From JAJFJD01 sp965228695 (GTDB lineage Bacteria > Pseudomonadota > Alphaproteobacteria > UBA8366), in the NCBI GenBank assembly GCA_965228695.1, contig CBDDIB010000002.1, positions 1,240,001 through 1,304,000 on the forward strand: 64,000 nucleotides of DNA. Reading direction: 5' to 3'. Below, piece by piece: positions 53,686-61,814 of this stretch. The notes under the pieces were generated by a model. The model worked only from the letters and a program-made list of their open reading frames with translations. It did no database searches and was not told where the DNA came from. A program made the position numbers and the translations under genes. Position 1 is the stretch's first letter. The number at the start of each line of letters is the position of its first letter.

Positions 53686-54096
53686 TTAGGACGTTGATTC
53701 GACAATCACCCGGCCCGCCTGCGGGTCGACCAGTACCTTGTCGCCGGTCTTGATCGCCCGGGTGATATCCGTCTCGAAACGGTGCATGAAGGGCAGCTCC
53801 GCGAAGGCGGCGCCTTGCGCCATGACCGGGTTGGCGTCGTTGAGCAGCAAGGCCAGCGGCGCTTTTTCGTTGATCACCATTTCCCGCAGCATCCAGGCCG
53901 ATGCCACGCCGCCCTTCGCCGCATTCAGGACCAGCACGCGGCCGACGTAGTTTTCGCCGAACAGCTTATGCGCGCGCCGCGAGAACACGCCGAGTTCCCG
54001 GTCCAGGTCGTAGCGGGTGCTGAAATTGTCGCTCGCCACCAGTGCTGTGCCGCGGACTTGGCCGCCGATGCCTTTATGGCCGGTGATCACCGTCAT
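53686..54096 (-). CDS. Aconitase X, small (swivel) subunit
   Basis: A 136-residue DUF126-type swivel domain of aconitase X. It has GHKGIGGQVRGTALVASDNFS, RRAHKLFGENYVGRVLVLN and GVASAWMLREMVINEK, characteristic of the small subunit. It completes the active site of the DUF521 partner. Its ATG overlaps the large-subunit stop by four bases. Split aconitase X is known in bacteria; a dehydratase activity on cis-3-hydroxy-L-proline is established for some bacterial ones. Confidence 0.88.
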   Translation of the reverse strand: MTVITGHKGIGGQVRGTALVASDNFSTRYDLDRELGVFSRRAHKLFGENYVGRVLVLNAAKGGVASAWMLREMVINEKAPLALLLNDANPVMAQGAAFAELPFMHRFETDITRAIKTGDKVLVDPQAGRVIVESTS

Positions 54097-55346
54097 GCCG
54101 TCCTCACGATCCGGCCCGCGACCGCGGATTCGACGCAATCCTCCAGCGACGCCGCGACGGGCTCGTAGCCATACCCCTCGGTGATGTTCGCGGTCTTGAC
54201 CGATTGGGTCATCAAACGGGTCCAGCCATGCGCCGCACGGATTTCCTTGGCGAAGGTCGCGAAGAAATCCGGCCCGTGGACCAGCATACCGCCGGTCTCT
54301 TCGATCTGCTGCGCGATGCCGGCCCGGTGGCAGGCTTCCTTGATCTCCAGCGGGGTGTAGACGAGCAGAGTGGTGTTCCCGTGCACCTTGCGTCCGGCCA
54401 GCACCTCCACGACCGCATAGACCTCGGGCATGGTGAGCTGTGGCGCGCCGAGGGCGACCACGTCGAGTTGCTCGCCGTCGCCCTTGTACTCACGGTGAAA
54501 GGCGTCGATGTCGGCCTGGGTGACGACGGTGGGTTCCGGCGGCGGGCCGTCAAAGGCGTCCTGCGCGTCGCGGGCCTCGGGCGTGACCCCGACCACGTGG
54601 AACATGGCGTGCGAGCCGTAGCTGGCGAGACAGAGGGCGAGATGATTCAAGGAGATTGCGTCCGGCCGTTCAGCTATGCCGTCGATCACCGGCACCTTCC
54701 AGTAAGAGGCGAGTTGCCGCCCGGCGATTGCGCCGACGGCACCCCAGTCGGCGGTGTTCTTGGGCCTTCCGTCCAGTATGAAGTAGTCCGTGCCGCGCCG
54801 GTTTGCGTCCAGGTGAAAGCCGTAGCGCGGCACGCGCCCGGTCAGCATGGCGGCGATCGCGGACGGTCCGGCCTCGAAATTGCTGCGGACCCCGACCATG
54901 GCATTGGCGTAGACAACCGTCGGCGTGCCGCTGAACGCGCAGGACTCTCCAAAGGCGGGCAGCGGAATCGAATGGTTGTTGAAATAGCCGTGCGCCTTCA
55001 TCGCGCCCATCCGGCAGAGCGCATCGATCGCCCGCTGCGTGTCGCCGACCAGCGGCTTTCCGGGCAGCAGCCGCTCGAACGCGCGGTCGTCGAAGCCGCG
55101 GCTGTCGACGATCGCCAACGTGCGAAGCCGGCGCTCCTCCGCCGGCATGTCGGCCATCTCCTCCAAAAAGGCGAGGCCCGACGCGCCCAAGGTTTCCGCG
55201 TCGGTGATCATGTGGGCGAAGCGGATTTCGGCGAAATCCTCGGCCTCGAAGAATTCGCCGACGCGTTTCTGATAGGCGATGGCCCACTCGGCGCCTCCGC
55301 CGAGTTCGCCGGCCGCCATCGCCGTTTCGACCTCGGTCAGCCGCAT
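54093..55346 (-). CDS. Aconitase X, large catalytic subunit
   Basis: A 417-residue DUF521 aconitase X. Typical segments: GDTQRAIDALCRMGA, GESCAFSGTPTVVYANAMVGV (about residues 128-148), RVPRYGFHLDANRRGTDYFI and SYGSHAMFHVVGVTPEA. Cysteines in DALCRMG, GESCAF and LALCLASYG are candidates for iron binding. Best guess for substrate is cis-3-hydroxy-L-proline or another hydroxy acid. The ATG shares one base with the stop of the molybdenum subunit gene (TGATG), and the small subunit follows with a 4-base overlap. Confidence 0.9.
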   Translation of the reverse strand: MRLTEVETAMAAGELGGGAEWAIAYQKRVGEFFEAEDFAEIRFAHMITDAETLGASGLAFLEEMADMPAEERRLRTLAIVDSRGFDDRAFERLLPGKPLVGDTQRAIDALCRMGAMKAHGYFNNHSIPLPAFGESCAFSGTPTVVYANAMVGVRSNFEAGPSAIAAMLTGRVPRYGFHLDANRRGTDYFILDGRPKNTADWGAVGAIAGRQLASYWKVPVIDGIAERPDAISLNHLALCLASYGSHAMFHVVGVTPEARDAQDAFDGPPPEPTVVTQADIDAFHREYKGDGEQLDVVALGAPQLTMPEVYAVVEVLAGRKVHGNTTLLVYTPLEIKEACHRAGIAQQIEETGGMLVHGPDFFATFAKEIRAAHGWTRLMTQSVKTANITEGYGYEPVAASLEDCVESAVAGRIVRTA

Positions 55347-57676
55347 CACGCCGCCTTCGACGCATCCTGGATGGCGCGCCACACGCGTTCGGGGGTCAGT
55401 GGCATCTCCACATGGCGGACGCCGCGCGCCGCCAGTGCATCGTTGACCGCGTTCATCACCGCGGCCAATGCGCCGACCGTCCCGGCCTCGCCGACGCCTT
55501 TGACGCCGAACGGATTGGTCTGGGTCGGTACCGGATGGGCCGAGACGTCGAAATAGCAGAAGTCGTCGGCGCGGGGCATGCAGTAATCCATGAAGGAGCC
55601 GGACAGCAATTGTCCACTGTCTTCCTCATAGACCATATGTTCCATCAAGGCCTGGCCCGCCCCCTGAACGATGCCGCCATGCACCTGGCCCTTTACCAGC
55701 AGCGGGTTGAGTTCCACGCCGCAATCGTCGACCACGGAATACCGCAGCAACTCGATCTCCCCGGTGTCGGGCGCGACCTCGACCTCCACGATGTGGCAGC
55801 CGTTGGGAAAGTTCGGCGCTTCGGGAATGAAGGTGCCGAATTCATACAGACCCGGCTCCATGCCCTTCGGCAACTTGTCCGGCGAAAAAGCAGCCTGCGC
55901 CGCTTCGGTGAAACCGATCGATCGGTCGGTGCCGGCGATGACGAATTTGCCGTCCTCCAGCGTGATATCCTGTTCCGACGCTTCGAGCATATGCGCGGCG
56001 ATTTTCGAGGTCTTGTCGATCACCTTCTCGGTCGCCATCAGCACCGCGGACGATCCGATCGCCGCGGTGCGCGATCCGCCGGTGCCGGTGCCGAAAGAGA
56101 CTTTCTCGGTGTCGCCCTCGATCACGCGGATCGCCTCCGGCTCGATGCCGAGCTTTTCGCAGACCACTTGCTTGTAGATCGTTTCGTGGCCCTGGCCGTG
56201 CGGGGTGGAGCCGACCAGCACGGTGACCGTGCCGGATGGATCGAAGCGCATCTCCGCGGTTTCCGGCTGCACGGCGGCAGCCACTTCGATGGTGCAGGAC
56301 ATGCCGATGCCGCGCAGCTTGCCTTGCGCTTCGGACTCGGCGCGCCGAGGTGCGAAGCCGGCGTAGTCAGCCTTTTCCAGCGTGCGGTCCATCACCTTCT
56401 CGAACTCGCCGCAGTCGTAAGTGAAGGTCAGCGGCGTCTTGTAGGGGAAGGCGTCGGGGGGGATGAAGTTGCGGCGGCGCAGCTCCGCCGGATCGATCTG
56501 CATATCCTGTGCGGCGAGATTGATCATCCGTTCGATGATGTAGGACGCTTCCGGCCGCCCGGCCCCGCGATAGGGCGACAGCGGCGACGTGTTGGTCAAC
56601 ACGCCGGAGACGCCGACATAGGCGGCGGGCGTGGTGTAGACCCCGGCCAGTCCGCCGACATTGCCCGTGGGTGGCCCCATGCCCATGAAGGAGACATAGG
56701 CGCCAAGCGCCGCGCTGGTCTCGACCTTCAGGGCCAGAAACTTTCCGTCCTCGTCGAGCGCCAACTGCACGTCGCTGACGTTGTCGCGCGCGTGGTCGTC
56801 GGCGACGAAGCCTTCGCTCCGCTCGCAGCGCCACTTCACCGGCCGTCCGACCCGCTTCGACGCCCAGGCGACGAGCGGAATCTCGGGATAGATCGCGCCC
56901 TTCATGCCGAACGACCCGCCCATGTCGCCGGTCACCAATCGCATCTTGTTTTCCGGGATGTGGAACAGGTTCTTGCACAGCGTGGTGCGCCACGCCCATG
57001 GACGCTGGATGCCGGCGTAGATCGTGTAGTGATCCTCGCGCGGGTCGTAGTCGCCGAGCGCGCCGCGCGGTTCCATCGAGTTGGCGTTAATTCGATTGAT
57101 TACGAAACGCTGCTTGACCACATGTGCGGCGCCAGCGAGCGCTGCATCGACCGCCGTCTTGTCGCCCGCCTCGTAGAAGAAGGCCTCGTTGTCGGGGCAG
57201 TCGTCCCAGATCGCCGGGGTCTCGGGGTCGGTCGCCCGGTCCGTGGCCACTGTGACCGGCAGGCTGTCGTAGTCGACGTCGACGAGTTCCGAAGCGCTCT
57301 TGGCGATGTCGACCGATTCGGCCACGACGACGGCGACGATCTGCCCGACATGGCGGGCGCGGTCCTTGGTCAGCGCCGGGCGCGGCGGCCGGAACATGGG
57401 CGAGCCGTCGCGGCGTTTGCGCGGTTTCGGCCCGGTGATCTCCCCCAAGCCGTCGGCGGCGTAGTCTTCGCCGGTCAGCACGGCGATCACGCCCGGCTGT
57501 GCCAGGGCTTCGGCGGCGTCGATCGAATTGATCTCGGCATGTGCATAGGGTGAGCGCAGCATATAGGCATAAGCCTGCCGTGGCAGGATGAAGTCGTCGA
57601 TATAGTTGCCATGCCCGCGCAGCAGGCGCGGGTCTTCGGTTCGCGGGACGGCTTGGCCGACGGCATATTTCATCAT
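55346..57676 (-). CDS. CoxL/XdhB-like molybdopterin-binding hydroxylase large subunit
   Basis: A 776-residue molybdenum-hydroxylase large subunit, colinear with that at 23142-25466. PRTEDPRLLRGHGNYIDDF at the start, GDMGGSFGMKGAIYPEIPL, LSPYRGAGRPEASYIIERMI, STPHGQGHETIY and the catalytic GVKGVGEAGTVGAL are present. The 2Fe-2S and FAD subunits are again absent nearby. It is the first gene of the leftward unit with aconitase X, suggesting it acts on a heterocyclic or carbonyl compound of the same pathway (inference). Tandem ATGs at 57676 and 57673. Confidence 0.88.
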   Translation of the reverse strand: MMKYAVGQAVPRTEDPRLLRGHGNYIDDFILPRQAYAYMLRSPYAHAEINSIDAAEALAQPGVIAVLTGEDYAADGLGEITGPKPRKRRDGSPMFRPPRPALTKDRARHVGQIVAVVVAESVDIAKSASELVDVDYDSLPVTVATDRATDPETPAIWDDCPDNEAFFYEAGDKTAVDAALAGAAHVVKQRFVINRINANSMEPRGALGDYDPREDHYTIYAGIQRPWAWRTTLCKNLFHIPENKMRLVTGDMGGSFGMKGAIYPEIPLVAWASKRVGRPVKWRCERSEGFVADDHARDNVSDVQLALDEDGKFLALKVETSAALGAYVSFMGMGPPTGNVGGLAGVYTTPAAYVGVSGVLTNTSPLSPYRGAGRPEASYIIERMINLAAQDMQIDPAELRRRNFIPPDAFPYKTPLTFTYDCGEFEKVMDRTLEKADYAGFAPRRAESEAQGKLRGIGMSCTIEVAAAVQPETAEMRFDPSGTVTVLVGSTPHGQGHETIYKQVVCEKLGIEPEAIRVIEGDTEKVSFGTGTGGSRTAAIGSSAVLMATEKVIDKTSKIAAHMLEASEQDITLEDGKFVIAGTDRSIGFTEAAQAAFSPDKLPKGMEPGLYEFGTFIPEAPNFPNGCHIVEVEVAPDTGEIELLRYSVVDDCGVELNPLLVKGQVHGGIVQGAGQALMEHMVYEEDSGQLLSGSFMDYCMPRADDFCYFDVSAHPVPTQTNPFGVKGVGEAGTVGALAAVMNAVNDALAARGVRHVEMPLTPERVWRAIQDASKAA

Positions 57677-57845
57677 CGGGTGGCGTGCTCCTGGATGGCC
57701 GTCATGCGGTCGAACGGCTTTCCGGTGGCGTTCGTCGTGGACACCGTTGTGGCCGGTTTTGGCAATGACGGGACGGATGAGTATTGTTGTCGGAAGCATA
57801 ATCGACATTTGGGTGCTGGGCCAAGCATTAGAGGATGACCGGACC

Positions 57846-58262
57846 ATGAGCGACTATCGTAAACCGCTGCCGCAACCGACGCCGGAGACGCAGCATTTCT
57901 GGGATGGCTGCCGCGACGGCAAGCTGCTGCTGCAACGGTGCAAGGACACCGGCAAGGCTTATTTCCCGCCGCGCCCGTTCAGCCCCTATACCGGCTCGCG
58001 CGATGTCGAGGTATTCGAAGCCACCGGCAAGGCTAAGTTGTTCAGCTATGTCATCAACCACCGCCCGGCGAAGGGTTTCGAGGACGAAGCGCCGTATGCG
58101 ATCGCCGTGGTCGAGCTGGAGGAGGGGCCGCGGATGATGACGAATATCGTCGATTGCGAGCAGACGCCGGAAGCCTTGGTGCTCGACATGCCGCTCGAAG
58201 TCGCCTTCGAGACCGCGACCGACGAGATCACGCTGCCGAAGTTCCGGCCGGCGAAAAGCTAA
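57846..58262 (+). CDS. DUF35 OB-fold protein with degenerate zinc ribbon
   Basis: A 138-residue DUF35 (OB-fold, rubredoxin-like) acyl-CoA-associated protein. The N-terminal helix TPETQHFWDGCRDGKLLLQR and the OB part GKAKLFSYVINHRP (about residues 60-73) are clear. The zinc-ribbon cysteines, normally four, are reduced to Cys32: the other positions are Thr35, Ser46 and Thr49. It precedes a thiolase-like gene by 17 bases; DUF35 proteins form complexes with such thiolase/aldolase partners (for example ChsH2 with Ltp2 in steroid side-chain cleavage). Confidence 0.87.
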   Translation: MSDYRKPLPQPTPETQHFWDGCRDGKLLLQRCKDTGKAYFPPRPFSPYTGSRDVEVFEATGKAKLFSYVINHRPAKGFEDEAPYAIAVVELEEGPRMMTNIVDCEQTPEALVLDMPLEVAFETATDEITLPKFRPAKS

Positions 58263-58279
58263 GGCGAGGAGAGAGAGCC

Positions 58280-59422
58280 ATGAAACCGCATTCCGTCGCC
58301 ATTGTCGGCGCTGCCGAAACCACCGAGCTGGGCAAGATTCCCGACGTCTCGAACATTCAACTGCACGCGGACGCGGCGCTGAACGCGCTGGCCGATGCCG
58401 GGCTGAAGCCGTCCGACATCGACGGCGTCGCCTGCTGCCGGGAGGAGCCGACCGAGATCGCCTATTATCTCGGCATCACGCCGAAATGGGTCGACGGCAC
58501 GGCCGTCGGCGGCACGTCCTTCTTGATTCATGTGCGCCACGCCGCCGCGGCGATCGCGTCGGGCCTGTGCAGCACGGTACTGATCACGCACGGCGAATCC
58601 GGCAGGTCGAATGTCGGGCGGTCGCGCGCCGCGCCGCATGCGAGCAGCCTGAACGGGCAATTCGAGATTCCCTACGGCGTCGTCGGCCCGCCCACCATGT
58701 TCACGCTGCCGGTCCTGCGCTACATGAAGGAATACAACGTGCCGGTCGAGAAGATCGCAAATGTCGCGGTGGTCCAGCGCGAATGGGCGGGGAAGAACCC
58801 GCGCGCGGCCTTCCGCGATCCGATCACCATCGACGACGTGCTGGACAGCCGGATGATCGCCTGGCCGTTCCGGCTGTTGATGTGCTGTCTCGTCACCGAC
58901 GGCGGCGGCGCGCTGATCCTGACCTCGGCCGACCGGGCGAAGGATTTTCCGAAGAAGCCGGTCTACATCCTCGGTACGGGCGAAAGCGTCGAAAGCCGGC
59001 TCGTCAGCCAATTGGAGAGCTACACCAGCTCGCGGGCCTTCAAGGTATCGTCGGCCAAGGCGTTCGAGGAATCCGGCGTCAAACACAGCGAAGTGGACCA
59101 CCTGATGGTCTACGACGCCTTCGCCCATCTGCCGATCTGGGGCCTCGAAGATTTGGGCTTTTGCGAGCGCGGCGAGGGGCCGGATTTCATCATGGAACGC
59201 AACACTGCCCCCGGCGGCAAGCTGCCGATGAACACGTCCGGCGGCGGGCTGTCCTACACCCATACGGGCATGTACGGCATGTTCGCGCTGCAGGAGAGCG
59301 TGCGCCAGATGCGCGGTGAAGCGCCGGCGCAGGTGGACGGTCTTCAGATCGGCGTATGTCAGGGCGTCGGCGGCATGTTCGCGGCTGCGGGCACGATCGT
59401 CTTCACCAATCAGGACCCGTAA
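58280..59422 (+). CDS. SCP-x/Ltp2-type thiolase-like protein
   Basis: A 380-residue thiolase-fold protein of the lipid-transfer/SCP-x kind. The usual nucleophilic Cys position is AVGGTSFLIHVRHAAAAIASG (Thr79/Ser80), i.e. no cysteine. The conserved histidine (NTSGGGLSYTHTGMYG) and C-terminal GVCQGVGGMFAAAGTIV are kept. In this family, Cys-less members act as retro-aldolases (Ltp2-like) and not thiolases. Coupled to the DUF35 gene; GAGGAGAG precedes the ATG. Confidence 0.88.
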   Translation: MKPHSVAIVGAAETTELGKIPDVSNIQLHADAALNALADAGLKPSDIDGVACCREEPTEIAYYLGITPKWVDGTAVGGTSFLIHVRHAAAAIASGLCSTVLITHGESGRSNVGRSRAAPHASSLNGQFEIPYGVVGPPTMFTLPVLRYMKEYNVPVEKIANVAVVQREWAGKNPRAAFRDPITIDDVLDSRMIAWPFRLLMCCLVTDGGGALILTSADRAKDFPKKPVYILGTGESVESRLVSQLESYTSSRAFKVSSAKAFEESGVKHSEVDHLMVYDAFAHLPIWGLEDLGFCERGEGPDFIMERNTAPGGKLPMNTSGGGLSYTHTGMYGMFALQESVRQMRGEAPAQVDGLQIGVCQGVGGMFAAAGTIVFTNQDP

Positions 59423-59472
59423 ACGTCCGCGTCCGGCGCGGATCGACGGAAGAAAAAGAAGAGGAGACCCTC

Positions 59473-60408
59473 ATGAAGGTAGGATTCATCGGCCTCGGGA
59501 CCATGGGCAAGGGCATGGCCGCCAATCTGATCAAGGGCGGATACGATGTCCTCGTGCACGACATCAACAAGGCGGCGGCGGAACCGCATGTCGCCAACGG
59601 GGCGGCATGGGCGGACTCGCCCGCGATCCTCGGCGAGTCCTGCGAGGTGGTGATGACCTCGTTGCCGGGACCGCCCGAAGTGGAAGCCGTCGCGGTCGGC
59701 GAGAACGGCTTGCTGACCGGGATGAAAGCCGGGAGCGCCTGCTTCGATCTGTCGACCAACGCGCCCAGCATGGTGCGGAATCTGCACGGTCAATTCGCCG
59801 AGAAGGGGGTTCATTTCCTGGATGCCCCGGTCAGCGGCGGGCCGCATGGAGCGGCGTCCGGCAAGATGGCGTTGTGGGTCGGCGGCGAGGAAGACATCTT
59901 CAAGAAACACAAGGCCGTGCTCGACACCATCGGCGACCGGGCACGCTATATCGGGCCAATCGGCGCCGGATCGGTGGCCAAGCTCGTGCATAACTGTTCC
60001 GGCTACGCGATCCAATGCGTGATGGCGGAGGTCTTCACGATGGGTGTCAAAGCCGGCGTCGAGCCGGCCGCCCTGTGGGATGCGGTCCGCCAGGGCGCGC
60101 AGGGGCGGCGGCGGACCTATGACGGCCTGGCCGCGCAATTCCTGCCCGGGAAATTCGACCCGCCGGACTTCGCCCTGCGCCTGGCGCACAAGGACGTGAC
60201 GTTGGCTACTTCCCTGGGGAAAGAAGTCGGCGTACCGATGCGCTTCGCCAATATGGCGCTGGAAGAACTGACCGAGGCGCGCGCCCGCGGCTGGGACGAC
60301 CGGGATTCGCGGGTCGCCATGCTGTTGCAGGAAGAGCGCGCGGGATTGGAAATCGCCGTTGAGGCGGACGTCATCAAGGCGGTGCTGGAAAAGGACGGCC
60401 AGGATTAG
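59473..60408 (+). CDS. 3-hydroxyisobutyrate-dehydrogenase-family oxidoreductase
   Basis: A 311-residue beta-hydroxyacid dehydrogenase. FIGLGTMGKGMAANLIKGG (residues 5-23), DLSTNAPSM, DAPVSGGPHGAASGKMALWVGG (about 116-137) and the catalytic Lys in GAGSVAKLVHNCSGY are diagnostic. Uses NAD(P) to oxidise 3-hydroxyisobutyrate, tartronate semialdehyde or a similar acid. GGAG before the ATG. It lies 50 bases after the DUF35/thiolase unit and may process its product. Confidence 0.9.
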   Translation: MKVGFIGLGTMGKGMAANLIKGGYDVLVHDINKAAAEPHVANGAAWADSPAILGESCEVVMTSLPGPPEVEAVAVGENGLLTGMKAGSACFDLSTNAPSMVRNLHGQFAEKGVHFLDAPVSGGPHGAASGKMALWVGGEEDIFKKHKAVLDTIGDRARYIGPIGAGSVAKLVHNCSGYAIQCVMAEVFTMGVKAGVEPAALWDAVRQGAQGRRRTYDGLAAQFLPGKFDPPDFALRLAHKDVTLATSLGKEVGVPMRFANMALEELTEARARGWDDRDSRVAMLLQEERAGLEIAVEADVIKAVLEKDGQD

Positions 60409-60534
60409 GCCATAATCGGCTTGGGCGGCGCGGCTGAAATCGGGTTCCAGCCGCCTGCCTTTGTCCTATTGAATCGCCCCCCAAGCACCATAGATAGTAC
60501 GGTGTTTCGCAACGCCGAATTGAGGACGCCTATC

Positions 60535-61125
60535 GTGAACCTAAGTCGTAAGCAGAGTGTATTGGCCGGATTTCTCGCGTTTCTTTTGCTGGGCTTGGGT
60601 TTCGCCGTGCCTGCCGCGGCCTCGGATCTCGGTCCCGCGATCGGGAAGGCGAGCCCGCACGCGTTGACGTTGTCGGACCAGAACGGCGATCCGCGGAGCC
60701 GCGAGAATCTGACCGGCCAGCGCGGCTTGATCATCCTGTTCACGCGATCCTTCGATTGGTGACCCTACTGCAAGATCCAGGCGGTCGCCTGGAACAAGCG
60801 CCTCCAAGAAATCACCGACCTTGGCTACACCGTCGCCACCGTCAGTTATGACCCGGTCAAGACGCTGGACCGGTTCGCGAAGCGGCGGAAGATCGGCTTC
60901 ACGATGTTGTCCGATCCGAAGTCGGAGGTTATCCGCGCCTTCGGTGTCTTCAACGAAGAACAGACACCGGGCGGATTCGGCTACGGTATCGCCTATCCGA
61001 CCATCGTCGTGCTCGACGCCGCTGGCATCGTGCGCGGCGTCTATGCGGAGCCGGGCTACATCCAGCGTCCCGACCCCGGCGCGGTGATCGAGGCTCTCTC
61101 CGCGCTCAACGACGGAAAATCCTAG
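60535..61125 (+). CDS. Predicted selenocysteine-containing peroxiredoxin-like protein (TGA at residue 76)
   Basis: Read as one 196-residue protein with selenocysteine (U) at codon 76 (TGA 60760-60762). GTG 60535 has GAGGA eight bases before. An N-terminal signal peptide (LAGFLAFLLLGLGFAVPAAA) ends near residue 29. The mature domain is AhpC/TSA-redoxin-like: ILFTRSFDW-U-PYCK, where the family has Cys (dWCPYCk), then VATVSYDPVKTLDRFAK, FTMLSDPKSEVIRAFGV and YGIAYPTIVVLDAAG. After the TGA the frame stays open for 120 codons to a TAG. A SECIS-like hairpin lies at 60777-60792. A reader taking TGA as stop would call a truncated fragment. If the organism lacks selenocysteine machinery, it is a nonsense-mutated pseudogene. 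Confidence 0.85.
60777..60792 (+). promoter_or_regulatory. Candidate bacterial SECIS hairpin
   Basis: CCAGGC-GGTC-GCCTGG forms a perfect 6-bp stem with a 4-base loop. The loop starts 21 bases after the last base of the TGA, within the 16-37 base spacing reported for bacterial SECIS elements, and begins with G. It contains the GGUC core known from E. coli fdhF as the SelB-binding loop. It is embedded in coding sequence (IQAVAW codons), as bacterial SECIS elements are. Confidence 0.7.
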
Positions 61126-61814
61126 GACGCGGGTGCGACGGCGTCCTTGCCGATGCCGCCGTGCCGTTCCGACCAGACGATGGGATCGGCGATATAGGCC
61201 TCGATCCCGGCCAAGGTCTTTTCGTCGAACGTCTTGCGGTCGCGGGCGACCGCCAATACCTCGGTCCAGGTGGCGAGGGAGAACAGGTTGATCCCCAACT
61301 CGTCCATGTCCGGCACCTGATGGTCGAAGATGCCGTATTTGAAAATCACGAAGGTATGCCGCACGTCGGCGCCGGCCCGTTTCAGGCCGTTGCAAAAGCT
61401 GGCCTTGGTGCGGCCGTCGGTCGTCAGGTCGTCCACCAGCAGAACCCGGCTGCCGTCCCTGAAGGTGCCGTCCATCTGCGCGTAGCGGCCGATGCCTTTC
61501 GACTGCCGCCGCGCGACGACCAACGGCAGATGCAGCCGGTCGGCGATGATCGCTGCGAAAGGCATGCCGCCGCCTTCGCCGCCGGCGATCACGTCGAGCG
61601 CTTCGTATCCCACCATCGACAGGATCTTGCGGACGGAGAGATCGATGATCGCCTCGCGCGCCAGCGGGTAGGAGATCAGGCGCTTGCAATCGACGAAGAC
61701 CGGGCTGGCCCAGCCGGAGGAGAAGAAGAACGGCTGATCCGGCCGGAACAGAACGGAATCGGTGTCCAGCAGGATTTGTGCGGTCTGCGCGCCCAGGGAG
61801 GAATTGTTTGTCAT
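61122..61814 (-). CDS. Orotate phosphoribosyltransferase-like protein
   Basis: A 230-residue type I phosphoribosyltransferase. The PRPP motif VLLVDDLTTDGRTKASF (about residues 124-140) and a flexible loop ARRQSKGIGR are clear; FFSSGWASPVFVDCKRLISY near the N-terminus resembles PyrE. Its C-terminal 60 residues (FGIFDHQVPDMDELG-like) are longer than PyrE. It may convert orotate or a related base to the nucleotide, or salvage. It follows the M20 hydrolase gene by a four-base overlap and its stop overlaps the selenoprotein gene's by four bases. Confidence 0.85.
   Translation of the reverse strand: MTNNSSLGAQTAQILLDTDSVLFRPDQPFFFSSGWASPVFVDCKRLISYPLAREAIIDLSVRKILSMVGYEALDVIAGGEGGGMPFAAIIADRLHLPLVVARRQSKGIGRYAQMDGTFRDGSRVLLVDDLTTDGRTKASFCNGLKRAGADVRHTFVIFKYGIFDHQVPDMDELGINLFSLATWTEVLAVARDRKTFDEKTLAGIEAYIADPIVWSERHGGIGKDAVAPAS

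Noticed and set aside
55412..57553. A 713-codon open frame on the strand opposite the molybdenum subunit gene (also long antisense frames at 13595-15478 and 8129-9832).
   Set aside because: These mirror real genes on the other strand in a GC-rich genome; they have no recognisable domains and no ribosome-binding sites, and their residues are biased to Arg/Ala/Gly/His.
60421..60762. Treating the region as a short 113-codon gene ending at TGA 60760.
   Set aside because: That would leave a redoxin cut at its active-site residue while the remaining fold continues in frame. The TTG at 60421 has no ribosome-binding site, whereas GTG 60535 has one.
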